Positions 1 through 9,020 of a stretch of DNA of 64,000 bases are shown in pieces. The translations under genes were made by a program, and so were the position numbers. Under the pieces are notes generated by a model. The model saw nothing but the letters and a program-made list of their open reading frames with translations, did not search any database and was not told the origin of the DNA. This DNA comes from Planctomycetes bacterium UBA1146. GTDB taxonomy: Bacteria > Planctomycetota > UBA8108 > UBA1146. The stretch's first letter is position 1. Each line of letters opens with the position of its first letter. The stretch lies in contig DCAA01000026.1 of assembly GCA_002311345.1 (NCBI GenBank), positions 245,655 to 309,654 of the forward strand, in the 5' to 3' direction.

Positions 1-15
1 AAAATGATGAATTTC

Positions 16-309
16 CTAGCCACCTTCGGCCATCCCAATGATCGAGTTGTAGATCATGAAACAGAACACCACTGCAAAGAGAGCAACACCTTCGACAAGT
101 GCTGCAGTCAGAAGCATCGTTCCTCGAACATCACCAGAAGCCTCCGGCTGACGAGCGATCGCTTCACAAGCAGAACCACCGATTCCTCCGATTCCGATTC
201 CCGCACCGACAGCAGCCAGACCGGCACCGATCCCGGCTCCCATGATGCCGTTGGTAACAAAACTGCTGTCAGCAGCCGCCAGGCTCAGGAGCCCCATGAG
301 CATTTCCAT
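16..309 (-). CDS. atpE: F-type ATP synthase subunit c
   Basis: This is the proteolipid that forms the membrane rotor ring of F1Fo ATP synthase. The 97-residue product has two hydrophobic hairpin helices joined by the polar loop ARQPE (residues about 52-56), as in subunit c. The carboxylate that carries the ion is the Glu in LVEGVALFA in the second helix. The Gln and Glu-Ser/Thr signature of Na+ rings is not seen, so proton coupling is likely. It lies 61 bases downstream of atpB in the minus-strand atp operon, which continues past the left edge of the window (atpF is expected next). Family and position make the call secure. Confidence 0.95.
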   Translation of the reverse strand: MEMLMGLLSLAAADSSFVTNGIMGAGIGAGLAAVGAGIGIGGIGGSACEAIARQPEASGDVRGTMLLTAALVEGVALFAVVFCFMIYNSIIGMAEGG

Positions 310-370
310 CGCAAATCCCTTTCACATGCCCGCCCTTGAGCGGATCCCCGTTTCTATGCCCCCTGGGGGC

Positions 371-1147
371 CTAGTGTTCTGGATGTATCGCCAACGACAG
401 AAAAACTGTCGTCAAAAACGCAAAGATGTAAGCCTGGATACCGGCCACCAGCAATTCCAGAAACATCAGCAAGACGCAACTTGCCAGAGAAATCACTGTG
501 ATGGTCGTCCCCAGGAAAAAACTCTCGGCAGATAGGATCCCGGCGAATCCCAGGATCACCGCCAGCATGATGTGTCCACCAACCATGTTCGCAAACAGTC
601 GGATGGCAAGCGCGCAGGGTCTGATGATCTGACTGAGAATCTCGATCGGGATCATCATGGGCCACAGCAGTGCGGGCCCCACCAGCAGGCTATCCTTCAG
701 ATACTTGACGAGTCCGTTTCTCTTGACGCCAACTGCGTGGTAGGTGACAAACGCGATCAGAGCCAGCCCAGCGGTCACACTGATGTTGCTGGTTGCAGTT
801 GCAGACCCCGGAACCAGACCCAACAGATTGCAGAAGAGTACGAAGAAGAAGAAGGTCCAGATCAATGGCACGAACTTGCGAGTGTCATCACCGAGAAAAG
901 GCTCGACCATCTGGTCACGAATGTAGATGAGAATCACTTCGAACAGTCCAGTGAACCTACCGCCAGGGGCACCGCCAGCTATTCTCTTGGCCACCATCGG
1001 AAATACGATCAAACACAGTGCCGCAGCCAGGACGAGAAACAGTACGTGACGGGTGATCTGGAGATTTTCTGTGAGCCAGTAGAGATCGTGGTCGAGTACG
1101 TGACCCAGAGGATCGCTACTAGCAAGAGTCACCAGGAACCCGGTCAT
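371..1147 (-). CDS. atpB: F-type ATP synthase subunit a
   Basis: Subunit a forms the stationary half-channels beside the c ring. The 258-residue product is strongly hydrophobic, with five to six membrane helices. It contains the stator helix signature AIRLFANMVGGH, whose Arg faces the c-ring Glu, and an N-terminal part typical of bacterial AtpB (DHDLYWLTENLQ). Its start ATG overlaps the stop of the upstream membrane-protein gene by four bases (1144-1147), so the two are probably translationally coupled. Length and motifs are normal for the family. Confidence 0.95.
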   Translation of the reverse strand: MTGFLVTLASSDPLGHVLDHDLYWLTENLQITRHVLFLVLAAALCLIVFPMVAKRIAGGAPGGRFTGLFEVILIYIRDQMVEPFLGDDTRKFVPLIWTFFFFVLFCNLLGLVPGSATATSNISVTAGLALIAFVTYHAVGVKRNGLVKYLKDSLLVGPALLWPMMIPIEILSQIIRPCALAIRLFANMVGGHIMLAVILGFAGILSAESFFLGTTITVISLASCVLLMFLELLVAGIQAYIFAFLTTVFLSLAIHPEH

Positions 1148-1629
1148 TTACCAGCCTCTTCTTCGGCCCCTTCTGGGCTCATCGGATCGGTTTGCTCCGC
1201 TTCGGGAGTTCTCTCGAGACGCGTGACTTCGCTGGCCGGAGCCAGGTCACCCCTTTTCAGCGCCTGATTGAGAGTCACAATCTCGACACCAAGCACCAGC
1301 AAGTAGAGGAGCGTGGTGGTCAACAACGCTCTTTGACTCCACTGACCTCCTGCAACGGCATATACCAGCCCCATACTCGCAAACAGGACCAGCGCTCGTT
1401 GCAGCACACCCTTGAGCAACTCACCGCTCATCTTCTGAGGATCACAGGTCAGAGCAGCTCGCATACTCCGAAAACCGAGAAGTCCCAACCCCACGGCCCA
1501 GAGAACTCCCCAGACCAGACACAGTAATCCTTCTCGACCCCATTGCTCACGTACGAACAACGCCGAGATACCACCTGCGACCAACACGACTCCACAAATG
1601 CGATAGAGGAACAGTCGAGAGAGGCTCAT
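1144..1629 (-). CDS. AtpI-like membrane protein of the atp operon
   Basis: The 161-residue protein has four predicted membrane helices (about residues 9-26, 36-52, 75-93 and 100-120) and a polar, acidic C-terminal tail. Its place between the AtpZ-like gene and atpB, with 4-base overlaps on both sides (1626-1629 and 1144-1147), matches the ATP synthase I/AtpI-type protein that helps assemble the c ring in other bacteria. The sequence is divergent and I recognise it mainly from topology and position. The c-ring assembly role is inference. Confidence 0.7.
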   Translation of the reverse strand: MSLSRLFLYRICGVVLVAGGISALFVREQWGREGLLCLVWGVLWAVGLGLLGFRSMRAALTCDPQKMSGELLKGVLQRALVLFASMGLVYAVAGGQWSQRALLTTTLLYLLVLGVEIVTLNQALKRGDLAPASEVTRLERTPEAEQTDPMSPEGAEEEAGK

Positions 1630-1988
1630 TCGGTCGCCTCTCCTGATTTTTTGTCCTCCGAATCGCGGGTCGGATCTTCACTCGAAGTCGCCTCCGAGGT
1701 CCGGCTGTCAGTACCTTCTCGCAGCAGGATCTTCACCATCGCGACGAGCGCCAGTCCGATGCCACCGAGGGTTCCCCAGGGTGAACTTCCGAACTTGCCA
1801 TCCAGCCAGTACCCACCGAGTGCTAGCGCGACAAACGTGATGACAACCTGGAAACCGAGAGTCGAAAGACGGATGTAAGCCGCCGACTTCGCTGGATCCC
1901 CATCTCGATCGGAATCGGAGCTGCCTCTTCTCGTCACGTCACTCCTGACCTGTTTCTCGGTAAGGTGCTGGAACGTAGTGATCGACAT
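1626..1988 (-). CDS. AtpZ-like F0F1-ATPase accessory protein
   Basis: The 120-residue protein has a hydrophilic N-terminus and two membrane helices (roughly residues 45-65 and 72-92), with the pattern GGYWLDGKFGSSPWG between them. This is typical of the AtpZ family of small two-helix proteins at the head of atp operons (ion transport and synthase assembly have been proposed). It is the first gene of the operon. The ATG at 1988 has a weak ribosome site. A GTG at 1937 preceded by AGGAG is a credible alternative start that would remove 17 residues and leave both helices intact. Confidence 0.75.
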   Translation of the reverse strand: MSITTFQHLTEKQVRSDVTRRGSSDSDRDGDPAKSAAYIRLSTLGFQVVITFVALALGGYWLDGKFGSSPWGTLGGIGLALVAMVKILLREGTDSRTSEATSSEDPTRDSEDKKSGEATE

Positions 1989-2018
1989 CGCAGCAAGATG
2001 GGAAAAGTACCAACGGCC

Positions 2019-2051
2019 CTGTGAGAGGTCAAGGAAATCGGCCCCTCACAG
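2019..2051 (-). terminator. Hairpin between TPR-peptidase gene and atp operon
   Basis: The arms CTGTGAGAGG (2019-2028) and CCCCTCACAG (2042-2051) pair over ten positions with one mismatch around a 13-base loop. A second pair, CAACGG (2011-2016) and CCGTTG (2063-2068), can close around it. On the minus strand it lies about 75 bases past the stop of the TPR-peptidase gene and is followed, ten bases later, by a short T run. It could terminate that gene or be a leader structure of the atp operon. The sequence does not decide between them. Confidence 0.4.
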
Positions 2052-2126
2052 AAGGCAGAAGACCGTTGTATTGGCGTGTTTCAGGGCCATCGAAAAGCGG
2101 ATTCTGGACCTTCATCTACGGTCCCA

Positions 2127-4997
2127 TCAACCCCCACCGTCATCGTCTTCGGACGCTTTATCTCCCAGAGCATCGAGAACCTGCCGCGGGCGTACCGCCG
2201 CTGGCTCGAGTCTCAGAGCCCTGCGAGCTATCTTGCGTGCCTCGTCATCTTCTCCCAGTTTCCACAACACCCAGGAGAGATCCGGGTAGATCTGGCCGAG
2301 TTTCGGCGAAGACGCACTCAGTCGCGCTTCCAGTTCTGTCTTGGCCTTTCCCCACGCCTCGATTCCGATATAACCCAGCGCCAGTAATTCATGCCCCTTT
2401 TCGTTGTATGGATCGATGAACGGAAGATCCCAGGCAACATCAACGACCCCTGCCCAGTCACCCTTATTGGCCAGGCTCTCCGACACCAACAAACGGGTGC
2501 GTGCGTCAGACCGATCGTAGAGAGCCTGTGATCGCAACGATTCGACGGCGTCATCATCGAGCCCGAGATCCCTCTGGATGGTAGCCAGTTCCACCCACGG
2601 ACTGCGCCCCCCGACCGGCGAGGCCGTCCCCGATGGAGCCATCGTGGTCGCCTCGAGGTACAGTTTCAACGCCTCCTCGTTCTTTCCTTGCTCGCGCAAA
2701 GTTTTCGCCAGCAGTAAACGACTACGCCATGCCCAGATGGTGTCGCCCGCGATTGCACCTCGCAGTGATTCTTGTGCGGATGAGACCAGCCCATCGGCCA
2801 TCTCCATCAAACCACGAATCGCCAGAAGGTCCGGATTATCCTCATCGATCTTTTCTGCCTTACCCAGGGTAAGTTCGGCATCCGCCTTGCGCCCGGATGC
2901 CAGGTATGCTGCCGCAAGCCAGACCCACACACGAACATCACCAGGCCGAACCACGGTTCGCTCACGCAGATAATCGATGTGTCGTTGCTGAAAACTGGGT
3001 CCTATTCCTGCATCTGCGACTCTGGCACTCATCCACTCGAGAAATTCCTTGTCGAATTGGCCGGCGGACTTCCCCAGAACTTCCTTGAGGACCTGAAGGG
3101 TAGTTTGCCCTCTCGAATACGCATCGAGCATCTTGCGAATCGAACCGAGACCCTTTGTTTCGACAATCCATTCGCAGATCAAACCCGACTGAACGTAGCC
3201 GACCAGAATCTCTCCTCGCCAACGAGGATTGGTGAAGGCTCCCTGCAAATCCTCGATGCTACGAAACCCACCCCCGTGAAACTCGGACGAAACCAATAAC
3301 GGTTCAGACCTCTTCCAGCGAGGTTCGGTTCTTCCTTCCTCCAGTACAGAAAGTCCTTCACCGAACCAACGGGGGATTCTGTGTTTGGCTTTTTGCAGAG
3401 TCGCAACATGCGCGAGCTCATGAACAGCAACAGCGCCCCAATTTCCAGGAATCGCACGAGGAGTGGTGAGAGTAACCAGGTGACCGAAACAAACCCCACT
3501 TGCAGCGAGACCAGGCAATCCTATTGAACGTGCGGAAAAATAAGCATGATCAGAGAAGTCTTCTACGGTGAGTGGCCGTAACATCGCCAGCTGGTAATCG
3601 CGTTCCAGCATCGTCCTGGTATCTGTCAGCAACGGACGCAGATAAGGCATCAACCATGGCTTCTCATCGGTTCGCATCCGGATGATGAGACCGTCCTCTT
3701 CGGTGGTCGTGAATTTTTCATCGATGTGTTCCATGAGCGTTCGCGTGTTCTTGATCCAGACATTGAACCTGTCTCGCGCCCACGCCTCGTCCAACACCTC
3801 CCGCCCCTTCTTTTCCCATCCACTCCGAAGTGCGTTGATGGCGAAAACGGCATAGGCCCTGAAAAGTCCCTCATCGAGTTCCATCGCTTTCAGAGCATGC
3901 TCTGCCGATTCCCGGTAAAAGAAACGATCGACCAGTCTCTCGGCCAGAGTGACATGGAAGACTGCCGGTGCAGGGTGGGAAGCCTCCACTTTCTGTTGCA
4001 ACTCCTCGAACTCCTCGATACGTGCCATCGACCACAATATTGCTGCCAGCAACCCCTGAGCTTTCTGGTTACCCGGGTCCTGTTGCAGGACCTCCTTGTA
4101 GATCTTCTCGGCACGCGCCCAATCTTCACCGGCAAAGGCGATGTCTCCTTGTAGCAACAACAACTCGGGGTACTTTTCCCAGATGAATTGTGCCCTGCTG
4201 GTCAGTTGCTGAACTTCCTTGCCACGATCTCCCGGAAAACGAAAGTCCGCCCATGTCGCTCGCGCGAGACCAACGAGCGCTTCCGCACTATTTGGATTTC
4301 GTTCGATAGCATCTTTGAAGTGGCTGCGGGCATCGGGATAGTTGTACTTGTTGAAGAGCGCCCAACCGCTCGCTACGTGGGCCGCCACCGATTGCTTATC
4401 GATGTCGAGAGCACTGTCATACATCACTTCATAGGCATCTCGAAATCTCTCCATCCCTTCACACGCTTTCCCGAACCATACGAATTGCTCGGGGGCGAGA
4501 CGCTCCGCTTCTTCCGGTGACATTTTCCTGTAGATGTCGATGGCCTTGCGAAGGAGCAGTTGACCTTCAGATCGTTTCCCCTGGTCGATCCTCAGCAAAC
4601 CAAGTCGGCACATCGCTTCGATGTGCTCTGGAGATGTCTCGAGAACTATTGCCAACTTCTGGGCAGCTGCTTGATCACGACCCAGTTCCATCTCGATTCC
4701 TGCAGTCGCAGTGAGAAGTTCGGGATCTCCAGCAGCGAAACGTGGATGATTTTCTAGACTCTTCAGAGCATCTGCCGAGCGACCTGTTTCTCGAAATAAC
4801 CGGGCTTCAAGAAGCGGATAGTTACCCGGTTCCTCTTCGACCCATTCTGTCGCTTCCTGATATTCACCCGTCTCGATGAGAAGCCTGAGTTCTTCCCGCC
4901 CGTCGCTTTCCTGGCCATCGACAACCCCGGACACCGACAAGATCTGCAACAAGAACAGGCAGATCAACAACTGGGGGGCAATCCGACGATCAGACAA
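2127..4997 (-). CDS. Secreted TPR protein with HExxH metallopeptidase centre
   Basis: The 956-residue protein starts with a signal peptide (about residues 1-28). Long tetratricopeptide arrays follow (about 30-440 and 660-945). Between them is a domain like the peptidase MA family: HELAH at residues 526-530 gives two zinc ligands and the catalytic Glu, and the downstream WFGEGLS (about 544-550) supplies a likely third ligand. The start is a TTG at 4997 with AGGAGA eight bases upstream. It is monocistronic and divergent from clpC. The fold suggests an envelope peptidase or a peptidase-derived scaffold. Substrate and partners are unknown. Confidence 0.75.
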   Translation of the reverse strand: MSDRRIAPQLLICLFLLQILSVSGVVDGQESDGREELRLLIETGEYQEATEWVEEEPGNYPLLEARLFRETGRSADALKSLENHPRFAAGDPELLTATAGIEMELGRDQAAAQKLAIVLETSPEHIEAMCRLGLLRIDQGKRSEGQLLLRKAIDIYRKMSPEEAERLAPEQFVWFGKACEGMERFRDAYEVMYDSALDIDKQSVAAHVASGWALFNKYNYPDARSHFKDAIERNPNSAEALVGLARATWADFRFPGDRGKEVQQLTSRAQFIWEKYPELLLLQGDIAFAGEDWARAEKIYKEVLQQDPGNQKAQGLLAAILWSMARIEEFEELQQKVEASHPAPAVFHVTLAERLVDRFFYRESAEHALKAMELDEGLFRAYAVFAINALRSGWEKKGREVLDEAWARDRFNVWIKNTRTLMEHIDEKFTTTEEDGLIIRMRTDEKPWLMPYLRPLLTDTRTMLERDYQLAMLRPLTVEDFSDHAYFSARSIGLPGLAASGVCFGHLVTLTTPRAIPGNWGAVAVHELAHVATLQKAKHRIPRWFGEGLSVLEEGRTEPRWKRSEPLLVSSEFHGGGFRSIEDLQGAFTNPRWRGEILVGYVQSGLICEWIVETKGLGSIRKMLDAYSRGQTTLQVLKEVLGKSAGQFDKEFLEWMSARVADAGIGPSFQQRHIDYLRERTVVRPGDVRVWVWLAAAYLASGRKADAELTLGKAEKIDEDNPDLLAIRGLMEMADGLVSSAQESLRGAIAGDTIWAWRSRLLLAKTLREQGKNEEALKLYLEATTMAPSGTASPVGGRSPWVELATIQRDLGLDDDAVESLRSQALYDRSDARTRLLVSESLANKGDWAGVVDVAWDLPFIDPYNEKGHELLALGYIGIEAWGKAKTELEARLSASSPKLGQIYPDLSWVLWKLGEDDEARKIARRALRLEPAAVRPRQVLDALGDKASEDDDGGG

Positions 4998-5133
4998 CGC
5001 TATGGTCTCCTGGCTGCGGGAATCATGAAACGACCTCTGAAGGCGACGATGAGCAGCATCCTACACGAGGGGCCGTTGCGGATCATTATTCACCATCCCC
5101 GGATATCCCGGTAAGCAGCCCTGGAGCGCCGAT

Positions 5134-5163
5134 TTGTCGTCATCCGCCTCATCATCCTAGACT
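5134..5163 (+). promoter_or_regulatory. Possible sigma-70-like promoter of clpC
   Basis: TTGTCG (5134-5139) and TAGACT (5158-5163) are separated by 18 bases in the 218-base divergent gap between the TPR-peptidase gene and clpC, about 50 bases before the clpC start. Each box matches consensus at only four of six positions, so this is a weak sequence-only candidate. No CtsR-like or CIRCE-like repeat was seen beside it. Confidence 0.25.
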
Positions 5164-5215
5164 CCTATGACGGCATCGGCCGTCCAGGGATTGGATTTCC
5201 GGAGGGAGTGTCGGC

Positions 5216-7681
5216 GTGGCTGTAAAGTTCACCGAAAAAGCCGAAAAAGTGCTGCAACTGGCGCAAAGCGACGCGAAACGTCTCGGACACGGCTACATCG
5301 GAACCGAGCACATTCTCTGGGCCTTGCTCCATCAGCCGGATTCGGTCGCCGTGCAGGCAATCTTACGTTGCGATCGCACCGTCGAGGAACTCCTGAGTTC
5401 GCTTCGAGAAAGTCTCGGACGAATTCCATGCAGTTCTGGCCCGACGGATAACGACGCTCCTTATACCCCACATGCCAAGCGAAGCCTCGAACTCGCCCGT
5501 GAGCAAGCCGTCCTGCTAGACCAGTACTACATCGGCACAGAACACCTCTTGATCGGCCTCAGCAAAGAGGAAGAAGGAGAAGCCTCTCGAATCCTCGCCG
5601 AGAGAGATCTCGGTAAAGACCGACTGCAGAATGTGATTCAAAGAATGCTGGGAGGCGATGTGGATCAATCGCAGGGAAGCACCGTGAAGCGTACTGGGAT
5701 TGCAACGCCAACCCTTGACTCCAATGGAGTCGATCTGACCCATCTTGCATCTCAGAACAGACTGGACCCCGTCATCGGGCGAAAAAAAGAGATCACTCGG
5801 GTCATCCAGATCCTGTCCAGAAAAACGAAGAACAACCCCGTAGTTATAGGGGAGCCAGGTGTCGGAAAAACCGCGATCGTCGAAGGACTTGCCCAGAAGA
5901 TCGCCGATGGTGCTGTACCGGAACTTCTCGCGCGCAAACGAGTCGTATCTCTTGATCTTGCATCATTGCTGGCGGGCACCAAATACCGCGGTGAATTCGA
6001 AAAACGCATCAAGGCGATCATCAAGGAGATCTCCGAATCAGGGAACGTCATCCTGTTCATCGATGAACTCCACACCATCATGGGAGCTGGAGCTTCTGAA
6101 TCGAGCCTGGATGCCTCGAACATCCTCAAGCCTGCTCTGTCTCGCGGTGAGATCCAGTGCATCGGTGCCACGACCCTCGATGAATATCGCAAGCACATCG
6201 AGAAGGATGGAGCGATGGAGCGTCGTTTCCAGCCGATCATCGTGGACCCTCCAAGCAGGACCGATGCCCTGGAGATCCTGGTTGGACTCCGCGACACATT
6301 CGAAGCTCACCACAGGGTCCAGATCACCGACTGCGCTCTGGATGCAAGCGTCGATCTCGCCATTCGATACATCTCGAATCGGTTTCTCCCTGACAAGGCC
6401 ATCGATGTTCTCGATGAGGCCTGTGCTTGCGAACGCCTGCGGAAGACAACCCGTCCTCCCGATCTCACCGAGATCGAAGAAGAAATCGATCAACTGCTGC
6501 GCGAGAAAAACGAAGCCGTGTTTTCACAGGACTTCGAACTCGCTGCTGAAATCCGGGACAGCCTCGAGAATCGCAAGAACAGCAAGGAGCAGATGATCCT
6601 CGAGTGGAAAGCAAGTACCAAGGAAGTCGATGGGATGGTTGATGCTTCCAACATCGCCGCCACCGTCTCCGAGATGACTGGAATCCCGATTCAAAACCTC
6701 CAGGAAGAGGAAGCCGACCGGCTCAAGAAGATGGAAGAATCAATCCATCTCGATGTTGTGAGCCAGGACCATGCGATCAATTCCATCAGCCGAGCCACGC
6801 GCCGTGCACGTGCAGGACTTCGTGATCCGCAAAGACCGATGGGATCCTTCATCTTCGTTGGACCCACCGGTGTTGGAAAAACACTGTTGGCGAAGTCTCT
6901 CGCCAAATTCCTCTTCGGTACCGAAGATGCACTGCTCTCGATAGACATGTCCGAATACTCCGAAAAACACTCGGTATCACGCCTGATCGGATCTCCTCCT
7001 GGATACATCGGATACGATGAGGGGGGACTTCTGACGGAAAAAGTGCGCCGCAAACCCTACATGGTGGTTCTCTTCGATGAGATCGAAAAGGCCCACCTGG
7101 ACATCTCGAACACTCTCCTGCAGGTACTCGAAGAAGGACGTCTCACCGATGCGTTCGGGCGCAAAGTCGATTTCAGGAACACCATCGTCATCTTCACCTC
7201 CAATCTGGGTGTGAAGGAGTCGATGAACAGTTCTTCTCTCGGCTTCGGAGATTCTGACGAATCCGAGAAAAAAGGGTCCTACAACAAGGCGATCATGGAA
7301 ACCGTGAAAAACTACTTCCGTCCCGAATTCCTGAATCGTGTCGACGAAGTGGTCATGTTCGAAGAACTCAATGAAACAGACATGATCAAGATCCTCGATC
7401 TAGAAGTCTCCAAACTGGAGAAGCGGGTCAGGGGATTGAACCTGTCAATTCAGATCGATGACGATGCGAAACTGCTCCTGGTCCGTGAAGGTGCGACTCC
7501 TGATACAGGAGCTCGAGGACTACGCCGTGTTCTGGAAGATCATCTCCAGGACAAAATTGCGGACCTGATCCTCGACGGAAAACTGTTCAATGGAGGAAAC
7601 GTCAAGGTATCTGTCGACCCTGACAAAAATCTGAACATCGTCGTCGAGCAGCAAGACACTGTCCCTCAGACCGAACAGTGA
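5216..7681 (+). CDS. clpC: ATP-dependent Clp protease ATP-binding subunit ClpC
   Basis: This is an AAA+ unfoldase that would feed substrates to ClpP. Domains in the 821-residue product: paired Clp N-terminal repeats (about 1-145); AAA-1 with Walker A GEPGVGKT (212-219) and Walker B FIDELH (281-286); a UVR/coiled-coil middle segment (about 420-455); AAA-2 with Walker A GPTGVGKT (549-556) and LFDEIEKAH (619-627); and a C-terminal D2-small domain. The UVR motif separates ClpC from ClpB and ClpA. The start is GTG at 5216 with GGAGGGA eight bases upstream. No mcsA, mcsB or ctsR is adjacent, unlike Firmicutes operons. Confidence 0.95.
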   Translation: MAVKFTEKAEKVLQLAQSDAKRLGHGYIGTEHILWALLHQPDSVAVQAILRCDRTVEELLSSLRESLGRIPCSSGPTDNDAPYTPHAKRSLELAREQAVLLDQYYIGTEHLLIGLSKEEEGEASRILAERDLGKDRLQNVIQRMLGGDVDQSQGSTVKRTGIATPTLDSNGVDLTHLASQNRLDPVIGRKKEITRVIQILSRKTKNNPVVIGEPGVGKTAIVEGLAQKIADGAVPELLARKRVVSLDLASLLAGTKYRGEFEKRIKAIIKEISESGNVILFIDELHTIMGAGASESSLDASNILKPALSRGEIQCIGATTLDEYRKHIEKDGAMERRFQPIIVDPPSRTDALEILVGLRDTFEAHHRVQITDCALDASVDLAIRYISNRFLPDKAIDVLDEACACERLRKTTRPPDLTEIEEEIDQLLREKNEAVFSQDFELAAEIRDSLENRKNSKEQMILEWKASTKEVDGMVDASNIAATVSEMTGIPIQNLQEEEADRLKKMEESIHLDVVSQDHAINSISRATRRARAGLRDPQRPMGSFIFVGPTGVGKTLLAKSLAKFLFGTEDALLSIDMSEYSEKHSVSRLIGSPPGYIGYDEGGLLTEKVRRKPYMVVLFDEIEKAHLDISNTLLQVLEEGRLTDAFGRKVDFRNTIVIFTSNLGVKESMNSSSLGFGDSDESEKKGSYNKAIMETVKNYFRPEFLNRVDEVVMFEELNETDMIKILDLEVSKLEKRVRGLNLSIQIDDDAKLLLVREGATPDTGARGLRRVLEDHLQDKIADLILDGKLFNGGNVKVSVDPDKNLNIVVEQQDTVPQTEQ

Positions 7682-7686
7682 AAAAC

Positions 7687-7738
7687 GAGCACCCCACCAG
7701 ATTTGTGGGTGCTCAGCTGTAAGGATCCACGGATCTTT
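7687..7738 (+). terminator. Tandem hairpins after clpC
   Basis: Just after the clpC stop, GAGCACCC (7687-7694) pairs perfectly with GGGTGCTC (7707-7714). A second stem, AAGGATCC (7721-7728) with GGATCTTT (7731-7738, one G-U pair), follows and runs into the T-rich stretch GTTGTT. Together they look like a tandem intrinsic terminator between clpC and the zinc-ribbon gene. This is the clearest terminator-like structure in the window. Confidence 0.6.
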
Positions 7739-7769
7739 GTTGTTCCAGACCAACTGACGAGGAGGAGTG

Positions 7770-8090
7770 ATGGAATCGATGGAGTGCCCCCACTGCGGCG
7801 CTCTCGTTCCTTCTCACAGGATCTGTTGCGCCGGCTGTGGCAGTGACCTGGAAACCGGCTGGATGGATCCTGAACAGATCGACTATAAGTCCCTCGACCT
7901 TCCTGAAGATGAACTCCCTTCCACTCCAGATAATGAACCAGGTCAGGCGATATCCCAATCAGTGGTAGTCCTGCTGGCTCTTTTCATCGCGGCCCCCCTG
8001 TCCTTCTTCATGTTCGATAACATCGCCCAGATTGTGGGAGTGTGGGTGATCCTGGGGCTTCTCATGGGGATCAAGAAGTCACGGGACTAG
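7770..8090 (+). CDS. Zinc-ribbon membrane protein
   Basis: A 106-residue protein of unknown function. The N-terminus holds a four-cysteine zinc ribbon (CPHCG near residue 5 and CCAGCG near residue 22). A linker rich in Asp, Glu and Pro follows, then two membrane helices (about residues 60-80 and 82-98). An AGGAGG at 7760-7765 favours ATG 7770, though GTG 7767 or ATG 7779 are possible. Its last 12 bases overlap, tail to tail, the end of the EamA transporter gene on the other strand. The ribbon suggests a small regulatory or adaptor protein, but nothing in its surroundings assigns a role. Confidence 0.7.
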   Translation: MESMECPHCGALVPSHRICCAGCGSDLETGWMDPEQIDYKSLDLPEDELPSTPDNEPGQAISQSVVVLLALFIAAPLSFFMFDNIAQIVGVWVILGLLMGIKKSRD

Positions 8091-9020
8091 GTCAGCTGCT
8101 CGATCTGGGCCATGCCTACCCCCCTGTGTACCTCTCCAGGCAACGGCCACGATCCCGCAGACAACCAGTGGACTGCCGATCCAGAACACATCGGGAGGTG
8201 TCTCCCCCAACATCATCCAGACCAGCAAAGGAGCACCAGCCACCTCACCGAGGAATGCCGTGGAAACCACCGATGGAGGCAGATAATTCAAGGCAGCATT
8301 GAGAGGAGTGTGCCCCAACAAGGTCGGAAAGAGAGCCAGCAGAAGCGCAAGGGACCATTCCTTGCCACTCTCGGGTGCATGCAGTTCTCCGGTCGTCAAC
8401 AGGTACGCCGTCAAGAGCAAAGCAGCTACTCCGTATGCACGACAGGTGTAAATCGAAGTGGGAAGATCACGGCTGGCCGCCCTGCCCGCGAAGATGTATC
8501 CGACAAAGGCAAAGGAACCGATCAGCGCGAGAACGACACCCAGGGTCGGATCTCTTTGTTCGAAATCGCCAGCACCATCACCTGCATTCAGTGCGAGTAG
8601 CATGGTCCCCGTCAAGGCGACCATCACTCCAAGAAGGCGTATTCCATCTGCGCGAGCCTGTTTTCGGGCGACTTCGATGACGTATACGATCACTGGATGG
8701 ACATAGACCAGTACCACGGAGATCGCCACGGACAGATGGGCCAACGAAGCCATCCACGCACCGAAGTGCACCGCGAGACAGGCGCCCGAGATGAGAACTG
8801 CTCGCCCACTCGTTTTCAGGGCAACTCTATGGCCACCCCTTCTCGACAACATCCACAACACGGGAACTGCGATGGCGAGTCTACGCAGTGCAAGGTTCAC
8901 CTCTTCGCTATCAGAGAGACGAATCCACAACGTCGATGTCGAGATCCCGATGATCCCGATGATCAGCAGCCACCAGACATGGCTCCCTACTGCCTTCAAT
9001 TTCGGGACTTCCTGGTTCAA
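8079..9020 (-). CDS. EamA/DMT-family transporter
   Basis: The 313-residue protein has ten predicted membrane helices arranged as two five-helix EamA repeats, the drug/metabolite transporter fold (RhaT, YdcZ and RarD relatives). Members move amino acids, sugars, cofactors or metabolites. It is the last gene of the hydroxyproline gene train and its ATG overlaps the stop of the aldehyde dehydrogenase gene by four bases (9017-9020). Transport of hydroxyproline or a pathway intermediate is therefore plausible, but the family does not reveal substrate or direction. Confidence 0.85.
   Translation of the reverse strand: MNQEVPKLKAVGSHVWWLLIIGIIGISTSTLWIRLSDSEEVNLALRRLAIAVPVLWMLSRRGGHRVALKTSGRAVLISGACLAVHFGAWMASLAHLSVAISVVLVYVHPVIVYVIEVARKQARADGIRLLGVMVALTGTMLLALNAGDGAGDFEQRDPTLGVVLALIGSFAFVGYIFAGRAASRDLPTSIYTCRAYGVAALLLTAYLLTTGELHAPESGKEWSLALLLALFPTLLGHTPLNAALNYLPPSVVSTAFLGEVAGAPLLVWMMLGETPPDVFWIGSPLVVCGIVAVAWRGTQGGRHGPDRAADLVP

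Noticed and set aside
16..309. Sodium-coupled ATP synthase ring
   Set aside because: The helix-2 site is VEGVALF without the Ser/Thr after Glu, and helix 1 lacks the Gln of Na+-binding rings.
572..1267. Long open frame on the plus strand opposite atpB (231 codons)
   Set aside because: It lies antisense to atpB and its neighbour, has no family resemblance or ribosome site, and follows from the codon bias of the real genes.
5101..5108. GGATATCC palindrome upstream of clpC as a heat-shock operator
   Set aside because: An 8-base palindrome is expected by chance and does not resemble CIRCE or CtsR repeats.
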